A stretch of 64,000 bases of DNA from Microthrixaceae bacterium (GCA_016702505.1 JADJDU010000003.1:62001-126000), one strand, 5' to 3'. Counted from the stretch's first letter, positions 44,436 to 54,863 are shown. Notes: generated from the letters alone by a model not told the origin. Made by a program: numbers and translations.

Positions 44436-47297
44436 ATGAAACTGGCCAAGGCACTGAAGAGGTTGGCGCTGCTGTTGGCCGTCCTTGTCATCCCCCTCAC
44501 CGCATGCGACCCCGCCGACGTGCCTGTCGGCGACGGCCTCACCTCCACCGGTGCCGGGGCATCGTGCTGGGGAATCAAGCAGGCGTTCCCAACCTCACCC
44601 GACGGCATCTACTGGTTGTACCTGCCCACCCTGGACCGCCCCACCCAGTTCTACTGCGACATGACCACCAACGGCGGGGGGTGGGTGTTGGTGGCCCGCG
44701 GTAGAGACAGCTGGAACTTCCGTCCGTCGGGCCAAAGTACTCCCGGTGTGCTGCGAAACACCGTCGACGGAACCGGGGCCTTCAGCGCTGCGGCGTTGAG
44801 CACCGACACGATCAACGACCTCCTCAACAACCAACCGGTCTCGGGCCTGACCGACGGCATCCGCCTCGAGCGCTCCACCAACGCGTCGGGCACAACCCGC
44901 CAGGACATGCGCCTGTTCCCGACCTACACCGGCTGGAGCTGGGCCTTCCCCCAAGGCTTGAAGCTGGCGTCCATGCGAATCGGCTCCACCAACTACGCCA
45001 ACGGCAACACCAAGGACACCTACTCGACCTTCTACGACTACCCCACCGCCGGTCTCAAGAACTACAAGGGAACCTCCAGGCTCCGCACCTACGCCTCCCA
45101 GGGCAACGGCTGGAAGCAGGGGTTCGGGTTCGGAACCGGGGTAAGCGGATCCAACAGCGCATCCACCTTCTTGTACCGCCACACCGCCACCGGGTTCGTC
45201 CTGCCCTTCACCCGGGTTTGGCTTCGCCCCCAGATCGCCAACGGCTCGGTCGAGCTCCCGGCCATCCCCAGCCAAGGTTTCGGGCCTGAGGCGGTGCCGG
45301 CAACCCTCCAGGCCACACCGGAGACGGCCCCATGGGGAGTGACGGGCCTCGACCACACCGGTGAGGACGACATAGACCCGTGGAACACCACGGTCAACGC
45401 GTTGAAGGTCTACGGGGACCGGGTCTTCGTGGGCGGTCGCTTCACCGATGTGCAGCAAGGCCCCGGTGGCCCCACCTATCCGCAGGCGTCCCTGGCCGCC
45501 TTCGACCTGGATGGCAACTGGATCTCGTCGTTCAACCCGGTGTTCGCCGGTCGGGTGTGGGCCATGACCATGACCGACGACGGAAAGCTGATCGTGGGCG
45601 GTGACTTCTCCTCGGTCGACGGGCTACCCGACACGTCGGGCCTGGTTGCCCTGGACCCCTTCACCGGTGAGGTCATCCCGACCTGGAGGGCCAACATCAC
45701 CCACACCTCAGAGACCCATCTGGTACGGGGCTTGGACCAACGCAACGGCTGGATCTACGCCACCGGCCGGTTCAACCGGGTCAAGGGTGGGACCTGGAAC
45801 GAGATCACCGTGTCCCGAGCCATCAGCGTCAGCGCCACCGACGGATCACCGGGAACGTGGAAGCCGATCCTCACCGGCACTGGCGTGGGGGTAAGGGCCG
45901 CCGCAGCCGGGGACCGGGTGTACCTGTCAGGCTTCTTCGACTCGGTGAACGGAGACACCAACCACGGCTACTACGCCATCACCGATTCCGCCACCGGCTC
46001 TCCCGTACCGGGCATGGGCCCCTTCCAGCCTTCGGTCGACGGCAGCGATCCCGACGAGCAGAAGTACCAGTACGCGGTGGAGGAGTACGCCGATCAGATC
46101 ATGGTGGGAGGTTCCGAACACGACACCCAGTGGTACGACCGGAACCGAACCACCCTGCTGGACTCCCACCTCACCAAGGCGGGCGGGGACACCCAGGCGA
46201 TAGAGGTCCTGGGCGACTGGGTCTACGTGGGATGCCACTGCGATGACACCCTCCTCTTGGGGACCAACAACTTTCGCAGTCCCCAGGGGTTCCGGTCGGT
46301 CCATCCCATCAACACCGTGGCTCGCTTCAACCCCGTCACCCACGAGGTCGACATGTCCTGGTTCCCCCACGGTCTCAAGGGGGCCGTAGGCGAAGGCATC
46401 TGGGCCATCGACCAGGACAACCGCGGGTGCGTGTGGGTCGGTGGGGACTTGGCGCAGGGCTCGGCCACCGGGGCGTCTGCCGATGACTGGCTCGGCGGGT
46501 TCGGGCGCTTCTGCCCCATCGACTCGACGCCGCCCAGCGCCCCGTCCTCACTCGTCGGCGCCGCCGGCACCAGCACCGTCTCACTGAGTTGGTCCGGCTC
46601 GTCCGATTCCAGCGGATGGGTCGGCTACGACGTGTACCGCAACAACCGGGTGATCGCTTCGGTTACCTCCACCTCCTTCACCGACACGGTGCCGATCTCG
46701 GGGTCCCGCTACGCCGTTCGGGCCTACGACGCCACCGGCAACCGGTCGGCCTCGACCACGCCGATCGAGGTCATCGGCCCCACACCGGTCGAAGACCAAC
46801 TCCTCACCTTTGGGTCGGAGTGGCGGTGGTCCTACTCCGACACCCCGCCCGATGGAAACTGGAACACCGTCGGCTTCGATGACAGCACCTGGAACCTCGG
46901 TCCCGGCGAGTTCGGGTTCGGCGACACCCCCAAGGCCACGATCATCTCCTCGGCCCCGGCCCCTCGGCCGCTGACCTCCTACTACCGCCGGACGGTCCAG
47001 ATCGTCGACCCGGCCGCCATCACCGGCGTAGACCTGAAGGTCATCCGCAACAGCGGAGCGGTGGTGTACGTGAACGGGGTCGAGGTGGCTCGTACCAACA
47101 TGCCCGCCGGCCCGGTCACTTCCGAGACGTTTGCGGCGGGCCCGGTCCCCGTTGGTGAGCGGCACCTTCCCTTCACCTTCGTCGTGCCGGCATCAGCGTT
47201 CGTGGCTGGCACCAACACCATCGCGGTGGAGATGCACCTGAACAGCCGCAACCAGGCCACCGCTGGCTTCGATCTGGCCATCGACGCCCGCCACTGA
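44436..47297 (+). CDS. Large modular surface lipoprotein: fibrinogen-like, propeller, FN3 and jelly-roll parts
   Basis: 953 residues. Lipobox IPLTAC with lipid Cys at about 25. Residues about 45-270 resemble fibrinogen-related domains (FYCDMTTNGGGWVLVARG). About 290-690 is a repeated beta-propeller-type region with blades such as VFVGGRFTDVQ, LIVGGDFSSVDG, IYATGRFNRVKG and VYLSGFFDSVNG. About 700-790 is an FN3 domain (SAPSSLVGAAGTSTVSLSW). About 800-953 is a beta-sandwich ending (YYRRTVQIVDP, VVYVNGVEVARTNMP). Start ATG 44436 behind AGAGGAA. A surface adhesin or glycan-binding protein is likely; enzyme activity is not evident. Next to the polysaccharide operon. Confidence 0.82.
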   Translation: MKLAKALKRLALLLAVLVIPLTACDPADVPVGDGLTSTGAGASCWGIKQAFPTSPDGIYWLYLPTLDRPTQFYCDMTTNGGGWVLVARGRDSWNFRPSGQSTPGVLRNTVDGTGAFSAAALSTDTINDLLNNQPVSGLTDGIRLERSTNASGTTRQDMRLFPTYTGWSWAFPQGLKLASMRIGSTNYANGNTKDTYSTFYDYPTAGLKNYKGTSRLRTYASQGNGWKQGFGFGTGVSGSNSASTFLYRHTATGFVLPFTRVWLRPQIANGSVELPAIPSQGFGPEAVPATLQATPETAPWGVTGLDHTGEDDIDPWNTTVNALKVYGDRVFVGGRFTDVQQGPGGPTYPQASLAAFDLDGNWISSFNPVFAGRVWAMTMTDDGKLIVGGDFSSVDGLPDTSGLVALDPFTGEVIPTWRANITHTSETHLVRGLDQRNGWIYATGRFNRVKGGTWNEITVSRAISVSATDGSPGTWKPILTGTGVGVRAAAAGDRVYLSGFFDSVNGDTNHGYYAITDSATGSPVPGMGPFQPSVDGSDPDEQKYQYAVEEYADQIMVGGSEHDTQWYDRNRTTLLDSHLTKAGGDTQAIEVLGDWVYVGCHCDDTLLLGTNNFRSPQGFRSVHPINTVARFNPVTHEVDMSWFPHGLKGAVGEGIWAIDQDNRGCVWVGGDLAQGSATGASADDWLGGFGRFCPIDSTPPSAPSSLVGAAGTSTVSLSWSGSSDSSGWVGYDVYRNNRVIASVTSTSFTDTVPISGSRYAVRAYDATGNRSASTTPIEVIGPTPVEDQLLTFGSEWRWSYSDTPPDGNWNTVGFDDSTWNLGPGEFGFGDTPKATIISSAPAPRPLTSYYRRTVQIVDPAAITGVDLKVIRNSGAVVYVNGVEVARTNMPAGPVTSETFAAGPVPVGERHLPFTFVVPASAFVAGTNTIAVEMHLNSRNQATAGFDLAIDARH

Positions 47298-47351
47298 TCC
47301 TGGAACCACCGATCCTGGAGCCACCGGAGGCAGAGCCTTGCGGTGGGGACG

Positions 47352-47391
47352 CGAAAGAGCCCCGGGTCGACATTGACCCGGGGCTCTTTCG
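47352..47391. terminator. Bidirectional intrinsic terminator between convergent genes
   Basis: Perfect 17-base stem (CGAAAGAGCCCCGGGTC and its complement) around a six-base loop GACATT. It lies between the 3' ends of the lipoprotein and GH16 genes and serves both strands; short T runs occur on each side within the stem base. Confidence 0.9.
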
Positions 47392-47431
47392 TTCGCCCTG
47401 ACCGGTGCGGGGTCCGGTGGGGCCGATGACG

Positions 47432-48361
47432 TCAGCGGGTGTAGACCCGGACCCAGTCGACCTCGTAGGTGGCGTCGGCGGAATCGGCCCAGTCGACCCG
47501 GTTGATGCCGGTGGTCTTGCAGCCGCCGGGGAAGGTGCCCGAGATGGAGCAGCGGTTGACCAGCGGAAGCTCACCGAGCACGCCGTCGGGATCGCCGCCC
47601 CAGTTGCCACCCACGGCCTGGTTGATGGCGATGTCCCACGTTCCGGCTTCAGCGCCCGATGCCCAGTTGTGCTGGGTGTCGGTGTAGGTGTGGGTCAGGT
47701 TCCCATCGAGCAGGAAGTCGAACTTCACCGCGCCGCCCTCGACCGGGCTGATCTCCACGGCCCAGGTGTGCCAGCCCGGGGTGGGCACGCCGGAGCTCTC
47801 GAAGGTCGAGGACTTCTTGGACAGGTTGTGGCGACCGTCGAGGTGCAAGGTGTTGGTGGTCTTGCCGGGGACCTGGGAGTGGAAGTACTCCATGATGTCG
47901 ACCTCGGCCACGCTGGCTCCGTTGCGGTGACGCAGCCAGAACGCCGGCCACAGACCCTGGTTGTGGGGAACCCGGGCCCGCATCTCGAAGCGGGCGTAGC
48001 GGGTGTAATAGGTGCCGGTCTCACGGGAGCCGATGAAGCCCGAGGTGTAGTTCCGGGCCTTGTTGCCGGGGCAGGTGACCGTCTCCTTCTTGGAGGTGAT
48101 CTTGAGGCTGCCACCGGTCACCGCCACGTTGTTGGGGGTCAGGCAGGCGTACTCGTTGTTCCCGTCGCCGTAGGTGTTGTTGTAGGCGGACCACTTGGAG
48201 GTGTCGAGGCTGGAGCCGTTGAACTCGTCGCCGCCGACCAGGGTCCAACCGGTGGGGGGAGGGGTCGGGTCGACCGGAGCCGGATCGCAGGCTGCGAATC
48301 CGGTCACGGCGATTCCCGCCGCTATCGATACTGCCACCTTGCGGAGAGCTGAGAGCTTCAT
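47432..48361 (-). CDS. Glycoside hydrolase family 16 lipoprotein
   Basis: 309 residues. Lipobox VTGFAAC, Pro/Thr linker, then the GH16 jelly roll (about 40-305): GDEFNGSSLDTSKWSAYNN, the catalytic motif VAEVDIMEYF (nucleophile and acid/base glutamates of ExDxxE), and DWVRVYTR at the end. GH16 enzymes cut beta-1,3 or beta-1,4 glucans and galactans. Sulfated galactans are among known substrates, interesting beside the sulfotransferase operon, but the substrate is not determined. The mature start ACDPAP resembles that of the neighbouring lipoprotein (ACDPAD). Its 230-base upstream gap is AT-richer and likely holds the promoter. Confidence 0.93.
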   Translation of the reverse strand: MKLSALRKVAVSIAAGIAVTGFAACDPAPVDPTPPPTGWTLVGGDEFNGSSLDTSKWSAYNNTYGDGNNEYACLTPNNVAVTGGSLKITSKKETVTCPGNKARNYTSGFIGSRETGTYYTRYARFEMRARVPHNQGLWPAFWLRHRNGASVAEVDIMEYFHSQVPGKTTNTLHLDGRHNLSKKSSTFESSGVPTPGWHTWAVEISPVEGGAVKFDFLLDGNLTHTYTDTQHNWASGAEAGTWDIAINQAVGGNWGGDPDGVLGELPLVNRCSISGTFPGGCKTTGINRVDWADSADATYEVDWVRVYTR

Positions 48362-48592
48362 GGTTTCTGGCCCCGTTCCTACTTCTCGACGACTGGGTCG
48401 GAAGGGGTAACGGCGCGCCCTGAAGCGGACTCAAGACCAAATTTGGGCCTCTTCGACGATCTTCACATAAAACCGTGGACCGTGGTTTTCAGCCCACTCC
48501 AAGTGGGATTTCGACCACTCATTGCAGTCGCAAAACCGCTGTTCGTGATGGGTAGTTTCGCCCTCACTCTGACAGCGTTCGGGCCACCACGA

Positions 48593-49489
48593 TCAGCGAT
48601 CTACAGGATTCTCGGCGGGGACTCCCGCTCGAACCCCAGCGGTGGCCCTCGGCCCCCCGGCGGCACCGTTCAGGTTGCCGCTCCGAAGTCCTTCGAGGTC
48701 GACGGTCACATATCGATATCCGGCGGCCTGCACCGCCTCCACCACCTCCAGGCGGCGATCGATCACCTCGGCCAGCCGGTCGACAGGAACCTCGATACGG
48801 GCGGTTTCGCCGTAGTGGCGGACTCGCAACTCGGTGAATCCGAGATCGTGCAGAGAGGCCTCGGCTGCCTCTACCTCCCGCAGCACGGTGAAGGTCACGG
48901 GGGTTCCGTAGGGAACCCGCGACGCCAGACAGGCAGCGGCTGGTTTGTCGGCCGTCTCAAGCCCCAACACCCGCGAGCAATCACGCACCATCGACTTGGT
49001 CAAACCGGCCTCGACCAGTGGAAACAGCGCTCCGCGTTCGGTGGCGGCCCGCTGCCCGGGACGGTGGTCGCCCAGGTCATCGAGGTTGACTCCGAGCACC
49101 ACCACCGCGTCGCGCGCCTCGGCCAGAGGCTCCAACGCGCGCGACAACGCGTCCTTGCAGTGGTAGCAGCGCTGCGCGTCGTTGCGCTGGTAGGCGGGGT
49201 CGTCCAACTCGTCGGTGACCACCTTCGACCAGTTCAGGCCCCACGAGGCCGCCAACTCCGAGCAACCTGCCAACTCGGACTCGGGCAACGACGCCGACAC
49301 CGCGGTCACGCAGTGCGCTCGCTCAGGCCCCAGAACGTCGTTGGCCACCCATGCCACCAGCGCCGAATCGGCCCCACCCGAGAACGCCACCACCACGGCC
49401 GGCTGATCCGCAAACCAGGCCCGCAACCGCGACAACGCGGCATCCGGGTCGATCACCGTGGCCAACTCGGCAGGTTCCACGACCGTCAT
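48593..49489 (-). CDS. larE: ATP-dependent sacrificial sulfur transferase LarE-like
   Basis: 298 residues from ATG 49489. PP-loop VVVAFSGGADSALVAWV near 33-48, RCYHCKDALSRALE, and the sulfur-donating Cys in PAAACLASRVPYG. In the LarE family this cysteine gives up its sulfur to make the nickel-pincer cofactor; many actinobacterial homologues lack the larB and larC partners, as here within view. The cofactor role is therefore uncertain. A LarE-type tRNA or cofactor thiolation function is an alternative. Confidence 0.85.
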   Translation of the reverse strand: MTVVEPAELATVIDPDAALSRLRAWFADQPAVVVAFSGGADSALVAWVANDVLGPERAHCVTAVSASLPESELAGCSELAASWGLNWSKVVTDELDDPAYQRNDAQRCYHCKDALSRALEPLAEARDAVVVLGVNLDDLGDHRPGQRAATERGALFPLVEAGLTKSMVRDCSRVLGLETADKPAAACLASRVPYGTPVTFTVLREVEAAEASLHDLGFTELRVRHYGETARIEVPVDRLAEVIDRRLEVVEAVQAAGYRYVTVDLEGLRSGNLNGAAGGPRATAGVRAGVPAENPVDR

Positions 49490-49534
49490 GGTTTCACGTC
49501 GCTTCCGGTCGCGTCCCATCGCCAGCCCATCTGA

Positions 49535-50221
49535 TCAGCGCGCCACCCCGGCCGCGTCGAGCACTTCGTCGAGCGAGCCGACCATTCCAGTGACGAAGGG
49601 ACCGAAGTCGGCGTAGAGGGCCGACGCCTTGTCGAAGCGCATCTTGTACACGACTTCCTTGAGGTCATCGGGCTTCTGGGCAAACAGGGTCACGCCCCAC
49701 TCGTAGTCGTCGACGCCGGCCGAACCGGTGATGAGCTGGAGGATCCGCCCGGCGAAACCGCGCCCGGTCGAACCGTGTTCACGCATCAGGGCATCACGAT
49801 CCTCGAACGGAAGGGTGAACCAGTTCTGTCCCTCCCCACGACGCTTGGACATCGGGTAGAAGCACCAGGCCGGCTTACCTTCGGGCGGAAGCTGGGGGTA
49901 GAGCCGGGCCTGCGCCATGGCCTCTGGCAGCCCCTGGGCATACTCGGACAACTCGGTTAGCGACACGTAGGAATCGACCACGGTCAGGCCTGCGGCCACC
50001 GCCTCGGACTGGAAAGACCGAAGGCGCCACAGATCCGGGCCCAACGCCATGAGGGCGACATCGGCCTTGTGACCTAGCACCGCAACCGGCACCACCTGAA
50101 CACCGTCGACCCCCGCCGAGGAGACGGCCTCGGCCAGCGCACGCCGATCCACCCCCGCGGTAACCGTGCAGAAGAGGTGGATCACACCCAGGCCGACGGA
50201 GGGGGAAAGTGGCTCAGACAT
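49535..50221 (-). CDS. hemQ: Coproheme decarboxylase HemQ (chlorite dismutase family)
   Basis: 228 residues. Motifs of the actinobacterial HemQ: CFYPMSKRRGEGQNWFTLPF, MREHGSTGRGFAGRILQLIT with the proximal heme His, DDYEWGVTLFAQ, and VYKMRFDKASALYADFGPF. Converts coproheme to heme b in the Gram-positive heme route. Stands 46 bases from larE on the same strand; no other heme genes are in view. Start ATG 50221; the gene diverges from the FtsK gene. Confidence 0.93.
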   Translation of the reverse strand: MSEPLSPSVGLGVIHLFCTVTAGVDRRALAEAVSSAGVDGVQVVPVAVLGHKADVALMALGPDLWRLRSFQSEAVAAGLTVVDSYVSLTELSEYAQGLPEAMAQARLYPQLPPEGKPAWCFYPMSKRRGEGQNWFTLPFEDRDALMREHGSTGRGFAGRILQLITGSAGVDDYEWGVTLFAQKPDDLKEVVYKMRFDKASALYADFGPFVTGMVGSLDEVLDAAGVAR

Positions 50222-50405
50222 GGCATCGAAGCTACCGGTACCAGATCAGCCGACCATGATCGCCGGCCACCGGCAACTCGTCACCGGAGCGGGCCGAACT
50301 GGTTGGAAGAAGGGTGTCGGGGGTAGGTGCGGGATCTCGTCGGGGCCCTCCACGGCACGGACCCCAATCCTGCGAACGGCCGTCGATCGCGCTTTCGGGA
50401 GAACC

Positions 50406-53400
50406 GTGCCCACCCACCGCCTGATTCGCCACCACAACCACGACCTGGTCGTGACCACTTCCGACCCCGATGCCACCATCGCCGATCTCGTCACCGCCCT
50501 CGATCCGACCGCGCCTCCTGGGCCGGCATGGATCGATGGGCAAATCACCACACCGGCCACGCCAATCGACCGGGCTGGCCTGCTCCACGGCTCAGAGGTG
50601 CACACCTCCCCGCCACGGCCGGGTTGGGACGGAGGCGATCACCGCAGCGACCTCGGCGATTACGGCACCAATCCGTTCACAGCCGGGCTTCGCCTCAGGT
50701 TCACCACTGGAGCCGCCTGTGGGTTGATCGTGAAGCTCAGATCCGGTGACCAGATACTGGGAAGTCGCCCACCGGCGGACGGGCACCTGGTTGCAGACCC
50801 GACCGTATCGGGCACTCACGTCCGCCTGAATGTGAGCGCCAGCCCAGGTGTCACGGTCACCGTCACCGATCTGAACAGCTCCAACGGCACCCTGGTCAAC
50901 GGGCTCCGCGCCGTCGAACCTGTTCGGCTCGAGGTGGGGGAAGCGATCAACCTCGGCAACGCCAGAGCCGTGCTGGAGCACAACCCCCGCCCACCGGCCG
51001 CGGCGATGGTCGGGGCGAGCCCTGAAAGCGACGGTCCAACGATCGCCCACCACCGCAGCGGGCGACGGCCGACCGATCCCGATCCCTCGGCGGTGGCCCT
51101 ACCCGAACCGTCGCCACCACCGATCAAGCCGGTGCCGTTCGGCCTGGTGGCCCTGGTGGTGTCGGGCGGTGGGGCGCTGGCCATGGTGATGCTGCTCGGT
51201 TCGTGGCGTTACGCCGCCTTCGCTCTGCTTGGACCGCTCACCATGTTGGGCCACCTCGCTGACGGTCGCCGCAACCGTCGGAGGGGACGACGACGCGAGC
51301 AGCGTCGTCTCCGACGCGAACTGCAACGTCTCGGAACAGACCTCGCCACAGCGGCTCACCAGGAGCGGCGAAACCGTCTTCACCGTTTCGCCGATGCCTT
51401 CACCATCGACCTCACCGACACGAACGGTCCGCACCTATGGGAGCGCCGAGCCGACCACTGCGACTTCGGCCTCATCAGGGTGGGCCACGGTACCGGGCCG
51501 TGGGCGCCTCCGGTGACCGCTTCGCTGGACGGGGCCGACCCCGCGGTGGTCGACATGGTCGCCCGGCACCGTGCTTTGGCCGACACCGACATCGGGATCC
51601 GCCTCCTGCCGGGTAAGGCGATCGCTGTAGTCGGCCCTGCGGACCAAGCTCGAGGATTGGCCCGGACCATCGTGTTGGGAGCGGCCGCCGCGCACGGGCC
51701 TGTCGATCTGGGCGTTGCCGGGATCTGGACGGATCACCACTGCGACTGGGATTGGCTGGCCTGGCTTCCTCACACCACCAGCCACGCCGGTCAGACCCTG
51801 CTGGCCAACGACCCCGATGGCGCCGCTCAGGTGACCGAGACGCTTGTCGACTCGTGCTCGCCAGACTCCGCCGGTGTCGGGCCCCACTTGACGCTCTGCA
51901 TCATCGATGACCCCCGAGGCTTGGCCCAACGGAGCTCGCCGGCTCGGATCGCGCTCCAACGATGCACCGAAACGGGATCGACGATGGCAGCGGTCGTCGT
52001 CCTGGCCGAGGGAGCCCCGGTGCCGGCCGCGTGCGTCGAGGTGATCCGCGTCGCACAGGACGGCACCTTGACCGGCCCGCCTTCGGTCTCGGCCGGCTAC
52101 TCGGTGGCGGCTTGCACCGCTCGAGGTTTGGCCGCGGAGCGGGCCCGGGCCATGGCCCGTTTCGAGGATCCCGAGGTCCGTAACCCGAGCAGAGATCTGC
52201 CCACGGTGGTGTCGCTGCGTTCGGTCCTCGGCCTGTCTCACGCTTCACCGTTCACGATGCTGTCTCGGTGGCGGGCCGGTGGTCCGGACCCGGCCCCCAC
52301 CGCCACCTTGGCCGTGTCCGCCGATGGTCCGCTCGTGATCGACTTGGCCGCCGACGGCCCCCACGTGTTGGTGGCCGGCACCACCGGATCAGGCAAGAGC
52401 GAACTGTTGCGATCACTGGTGGTGTCCCTGGCGGTCGGATCGAGCCCTGACCACCTGAACTTCGTCTTGATCGACTTCAAAGGGGGAAGCGCATTCGACG
52501 TCTGCGCCCGCCTGCCCCACACCGTGGGCGTGGTCACCGACCTCGACGAGGATCTTGCAGCCAGGGCCCTGCGGTGTCTGGAGGCCGAACTGCGCCACCG
52601 CGAGTCCCGTCTGCGCGCCGAAGGAGCCAGCGACATCACCGAGGTTCGTCTCAACACCTCACGGCCCGACGACCCACTCCAAGCGCAGACTTCGGCCACC
52701 GATCCGTTCCCCCGTCTGGTAGTGGTGATCGACGAGTTCGCGGCACTGGGGTCGGCGGTTCCCGACTTCGTTGACTCCCTGGTCGACATCGCTCAACGGG
52801 GGCGCAGCCTGGGTGTCCACCTGGTGCTGGCCACCCAACGCCCAGCCGGGGCGGTGAACGCCGCCATCCAAGCCAACGTGGGCCTTCGACTTTGCCTGCG
52901 AGTCGCAACCGCCCAGGACAGCGTGGACGTAATCGGCACTGCCTCGGCATCTGAGCTGCCCCGTTCCATTCCGGGCCGTGCCCTGGTGCGACTCGGCCCT
53001 CGAGATCTGACCACCGCCCAGGTGGCCACCGGAGCTGGGGCTGGTGACATGGGCGCACTGGGGTCGGTTTCGGTGAGACCGCTGGGTCCCACCCCAACCA
53101 GTCGGGGTGGTTCCACATGCCATGGCACCGGCTCGGTCGATCATCTGGCTGACGGAGCCTCCGATCTCGACAGGCTGGTCGACCTCATGGCCAAGGCCTG
53201 GCACGAGGCCGAGGGCCGCACGCCCCGATGTCCGTGGCCACCGCCGCTGCCCAACCATGTCACCTGGCCGGTCAGCGGCCCGGAAGCTGGCCCGGTCGGC
53301 GGTCCGGAAACCGACACCGTCGGCGCCCTCGGGCCGAGTCGAAAAGTTTGGAGCATCGTGGCCGACGGGCCTGGACCGACGTCTCGGTTGGTCCTGGGTC

Positions 53401-54863
53401 TGGCCGACGAACCCGACCAACAGCGCACCGGCCCCTTCACCTGGGACCCCGCTCGGGGTCCACTCCTGGGGCTAGGGCTGCCCGGGACCGGGCCGGCCAC
53501 GCTGGCCGGCACCGTCACGCTGGAGGCGTGCCGGCGATGGGCTCGACCTCGGCTGGACGTCCACATAATCGACGGCGGGGCCGGGGACCTCGCTCCCCTG
53601 GCCGGGTTGGAACCGGTGGGTGCCGTGGTAGGACCCACCGATCTCGAGCGTCAGCGTCGAGCCATCGGCGCGCTCGCCATTGAGCTGGCCCGACGCAAGG
53701 CCGACCCTGGACTGGAGCGTCCGCCGGCCCTGCTCGTGGTCCACGGGGTCAATCGCTTGCGCCTGGCCTGGGAAGAGATCGGCGACACCGAGACCTGGAG
53801 TCGCCTCGTGATTCTGGCCACCGAGGGCTCGGCATGTGGGATCCACCTGTGCATGACGAGTGAGGCCGGCGTACCCCAGCAGCTGTTGGCCGTCTGCGAG
53901 CAGCGGTTGCTGTTCCGATTGGGCGATCCGGGCGAGGTGGCGGCCCACGGCATATCACCGCGGGCGGTCCCGACCCTCGGCGTCGACCGTGCCGTCACCG
54001 TCGTCGATGGTCAGGTCACCGTGGTCCAGGTGGCCCGACCCGACCTCGGCCTGGCTGGCGCAGTGGCCCAACTGAGTGGACCGGGTGGCGGGTTGCCGAC
54101 CACGCGCTGGGTCGGGGTGCTGCCTCGCCAGGTGAGCGACTCGGACCTGTGGACCGAGCTCGAGGCTCGGTGTGTCGTCTCCTCGCGCTCAGCAGGGCAC
54201 TCGGAACGGGGTGTGACCATCGATGGGCCCGAAGGCATTGGACTCCCGCTGGGTCTCGCCGACCGAGACCTGGGGCCGGTGTCGCTGCACCTGGCACCCG
54301 GGAGCCATGCGCTGATCGCTGGGCCTCCCCGTTCGGGGCGCACCACAACACTGGTTCGGTTGGCGGTCGACGCAGCTGGGCGCGTGCCGACGTACTGGAT
54401 CAGCCCTCCGTCATCGACGGCCCCATCGCTGCCGACCGCCGTTCGTGTTCTCCCAACCGTGGCCGGGGCCGTCCCAGCCGGGGCGTTCACACCGGAGCAT
54501 CTCACCGCCGGCCCTGTCCTGGTGTTGGTCGACGATGCCGAACGCATCGACGCCGAGGACCCCGTTCTGGTTGGCCTCGTGAGTAGCCGAAACCCGGGCG
54601 TGCACGTGGTGGCGGCGTGTCGCAACGACCGGGCCCGTACCCAGTTCGGGCACTGGACCCGAGAGGTGCGGGCTCATGGAACGGGGCTGTTGTTGAACCC
54701 GGACCTGGATCTGGATGGAGACCTACTGGGCGTTCGGTTGCCCCGTCGGCCCATGGTCGACCTGGTGGTGGGTCGGGGTTGGCTGACCGGACCGGACCAG
54801 GACGTGTCCGGCTTTGTCCAGGTGGCCATGCCACCCGTTGACGAAAATGGATCTTTCATGTAG
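50406..54863 (+). CDS. FHA-FtsK/SpoIIIE ATPase, EccC/EssC-like
   Basis: 1485 residues from GTG 50406; the frame is open further upstream but overlaps hemQ, and the family's ubiquitin-like N terminus begins here (HRLIRHHNHDLVVTTS). FHA domain about 112-185 (PTVSGTHVRLNV, NSSNGTLVNG). Two membrane helices about 242-280. First FtsK ATPase about 600-880 with Walker A VAGTTGSGKSELLRSL and Walker B LVVVIDEFAAL. Second ATPase unit about 1000-1230 with a degenerate P loop (GLPGTGPATLAG). Third unit from about 1290 with AGPPRSGRTTTLVRL and VLVLVDDAERI. This is the motor of type VII-like secretion. The WXG100 gene follows after 35 bases. Confidence 0.88.
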   Translation: MPTHRLIRHHNHDLVVTTSDPDATIADLVTALDPTAPPGPAWIDGQITTPATPIDRAGLLHGSEVHTSPPRPGWDGGDHRSDLGDYGTNPFTAGLRLRFTTGAACGLIVKLRSGDQILGSRPPADGHLVADPTVSGTHVRLNVSASPGVTVTVTDLNSSNGTLVNGLRAVEPVRLEVGEAINLGNARAVLEHNPRPPAAAMVGASPESDGPTIAHHRSGRRPTDPDPSAVALPEPSPPPIKPVPFGLVALVVSGGGALAMVMLLGSWRYAAFALLGPLTMLGHLADGRRNRRRGRRREQRRLRRELQRLGTDLATAAHQERRNRLHRFADAFTIDLTDTNGPHLWERRADHCDFGLIRVGHGTGPWAPPVTASLDGADPAVVDMVARHRALADTDIGIRLLPGKAIAVVGPADQARGLARTIVLGAAAAHGPVDLGVAGIWTDHHCDWDWLAWLPHTTSHAGQTLLANDPDGAAQVTETLVDSCSPDSAGVGPHLTLCIIDDPRGLAQRSSPARIALQRCTETGSTMAAVVVLAEGAPVPAACVEVIRVAQDGTLTGPPSVSAGYSVAACTARGLAAERARAMARFEDPEVRNPSRDLPTVVSLRSVLGLSHASPFTMLSRWRAGGPDPAPTATLAVSADGPLVIDLAADGPHVLVAGTTGSGKSELLRSLVVSLAVGSSPDHLNFVLIDFKGGSAFDVCARLPHTVGVVTDLDEDLAARALRCLEAELRHRESRLRAEGASDITEVRLNTSRPDDPLQAQTSATDPFPRLVVVIDEFAALGSAVPDFVDSLVDIAQRGRSLGVHLVLATQRPAGAVNAAIQANVGLRLCLRVATAQDSVDVIGTASASELPRSIPGRALVRLGPRDLTTAQVATGAGAGDMGALGSVSVRPLGPTPTSRGGSTCHGTGSVDHLADGASDLDRLVDLMAKAWHEAEGRTPRCPWPPPLPNHVTWPVSGPEAGPVGGPETDTVGALGPSRKVWSIVADGPGPTSRLVLGLADEPDQQRTGPFTWDPARGPLLGLGLPGTGPATLAGTVTLEACRRWARPRLDVHIIDGGAGDLAPLAGLEPVGAVVGPTDLERQRRAIGALAIELARRKADPGLERPPALLVVHGVNRLRLAWEEIGDTETWSRLVILATEGSACGIHLCMTSEAGVPQQLLAVCEQRLLFRLGDPGEVAAHGISPRAVPTLGVDRAVTVVDGQVTVVQVARPDLGLAGAVAQLSGPGGGLPTTRWVGVLPRQVSDSDLWTELEARCVVSSRSAGHSERGVTIDGPEGIGLPLGLADRDLGPVSLHLAPGSHALIAGPPRSGRTTTLVRLAVDAAGRVPTYWISPPSSTAPSLPTAVRVLPTVAGAVPAGAFTPEHLTAGPVLVLVDDAERIDAEDPVLVGLVSSRNPGVHVVAACRNDRARTQFGHWTREVRAHGTGLLLNPDLDLDGDLLGVRLPRRPMVDLVVGRGWLTGPDQDVSGFVQVAMPPVDENGSFM

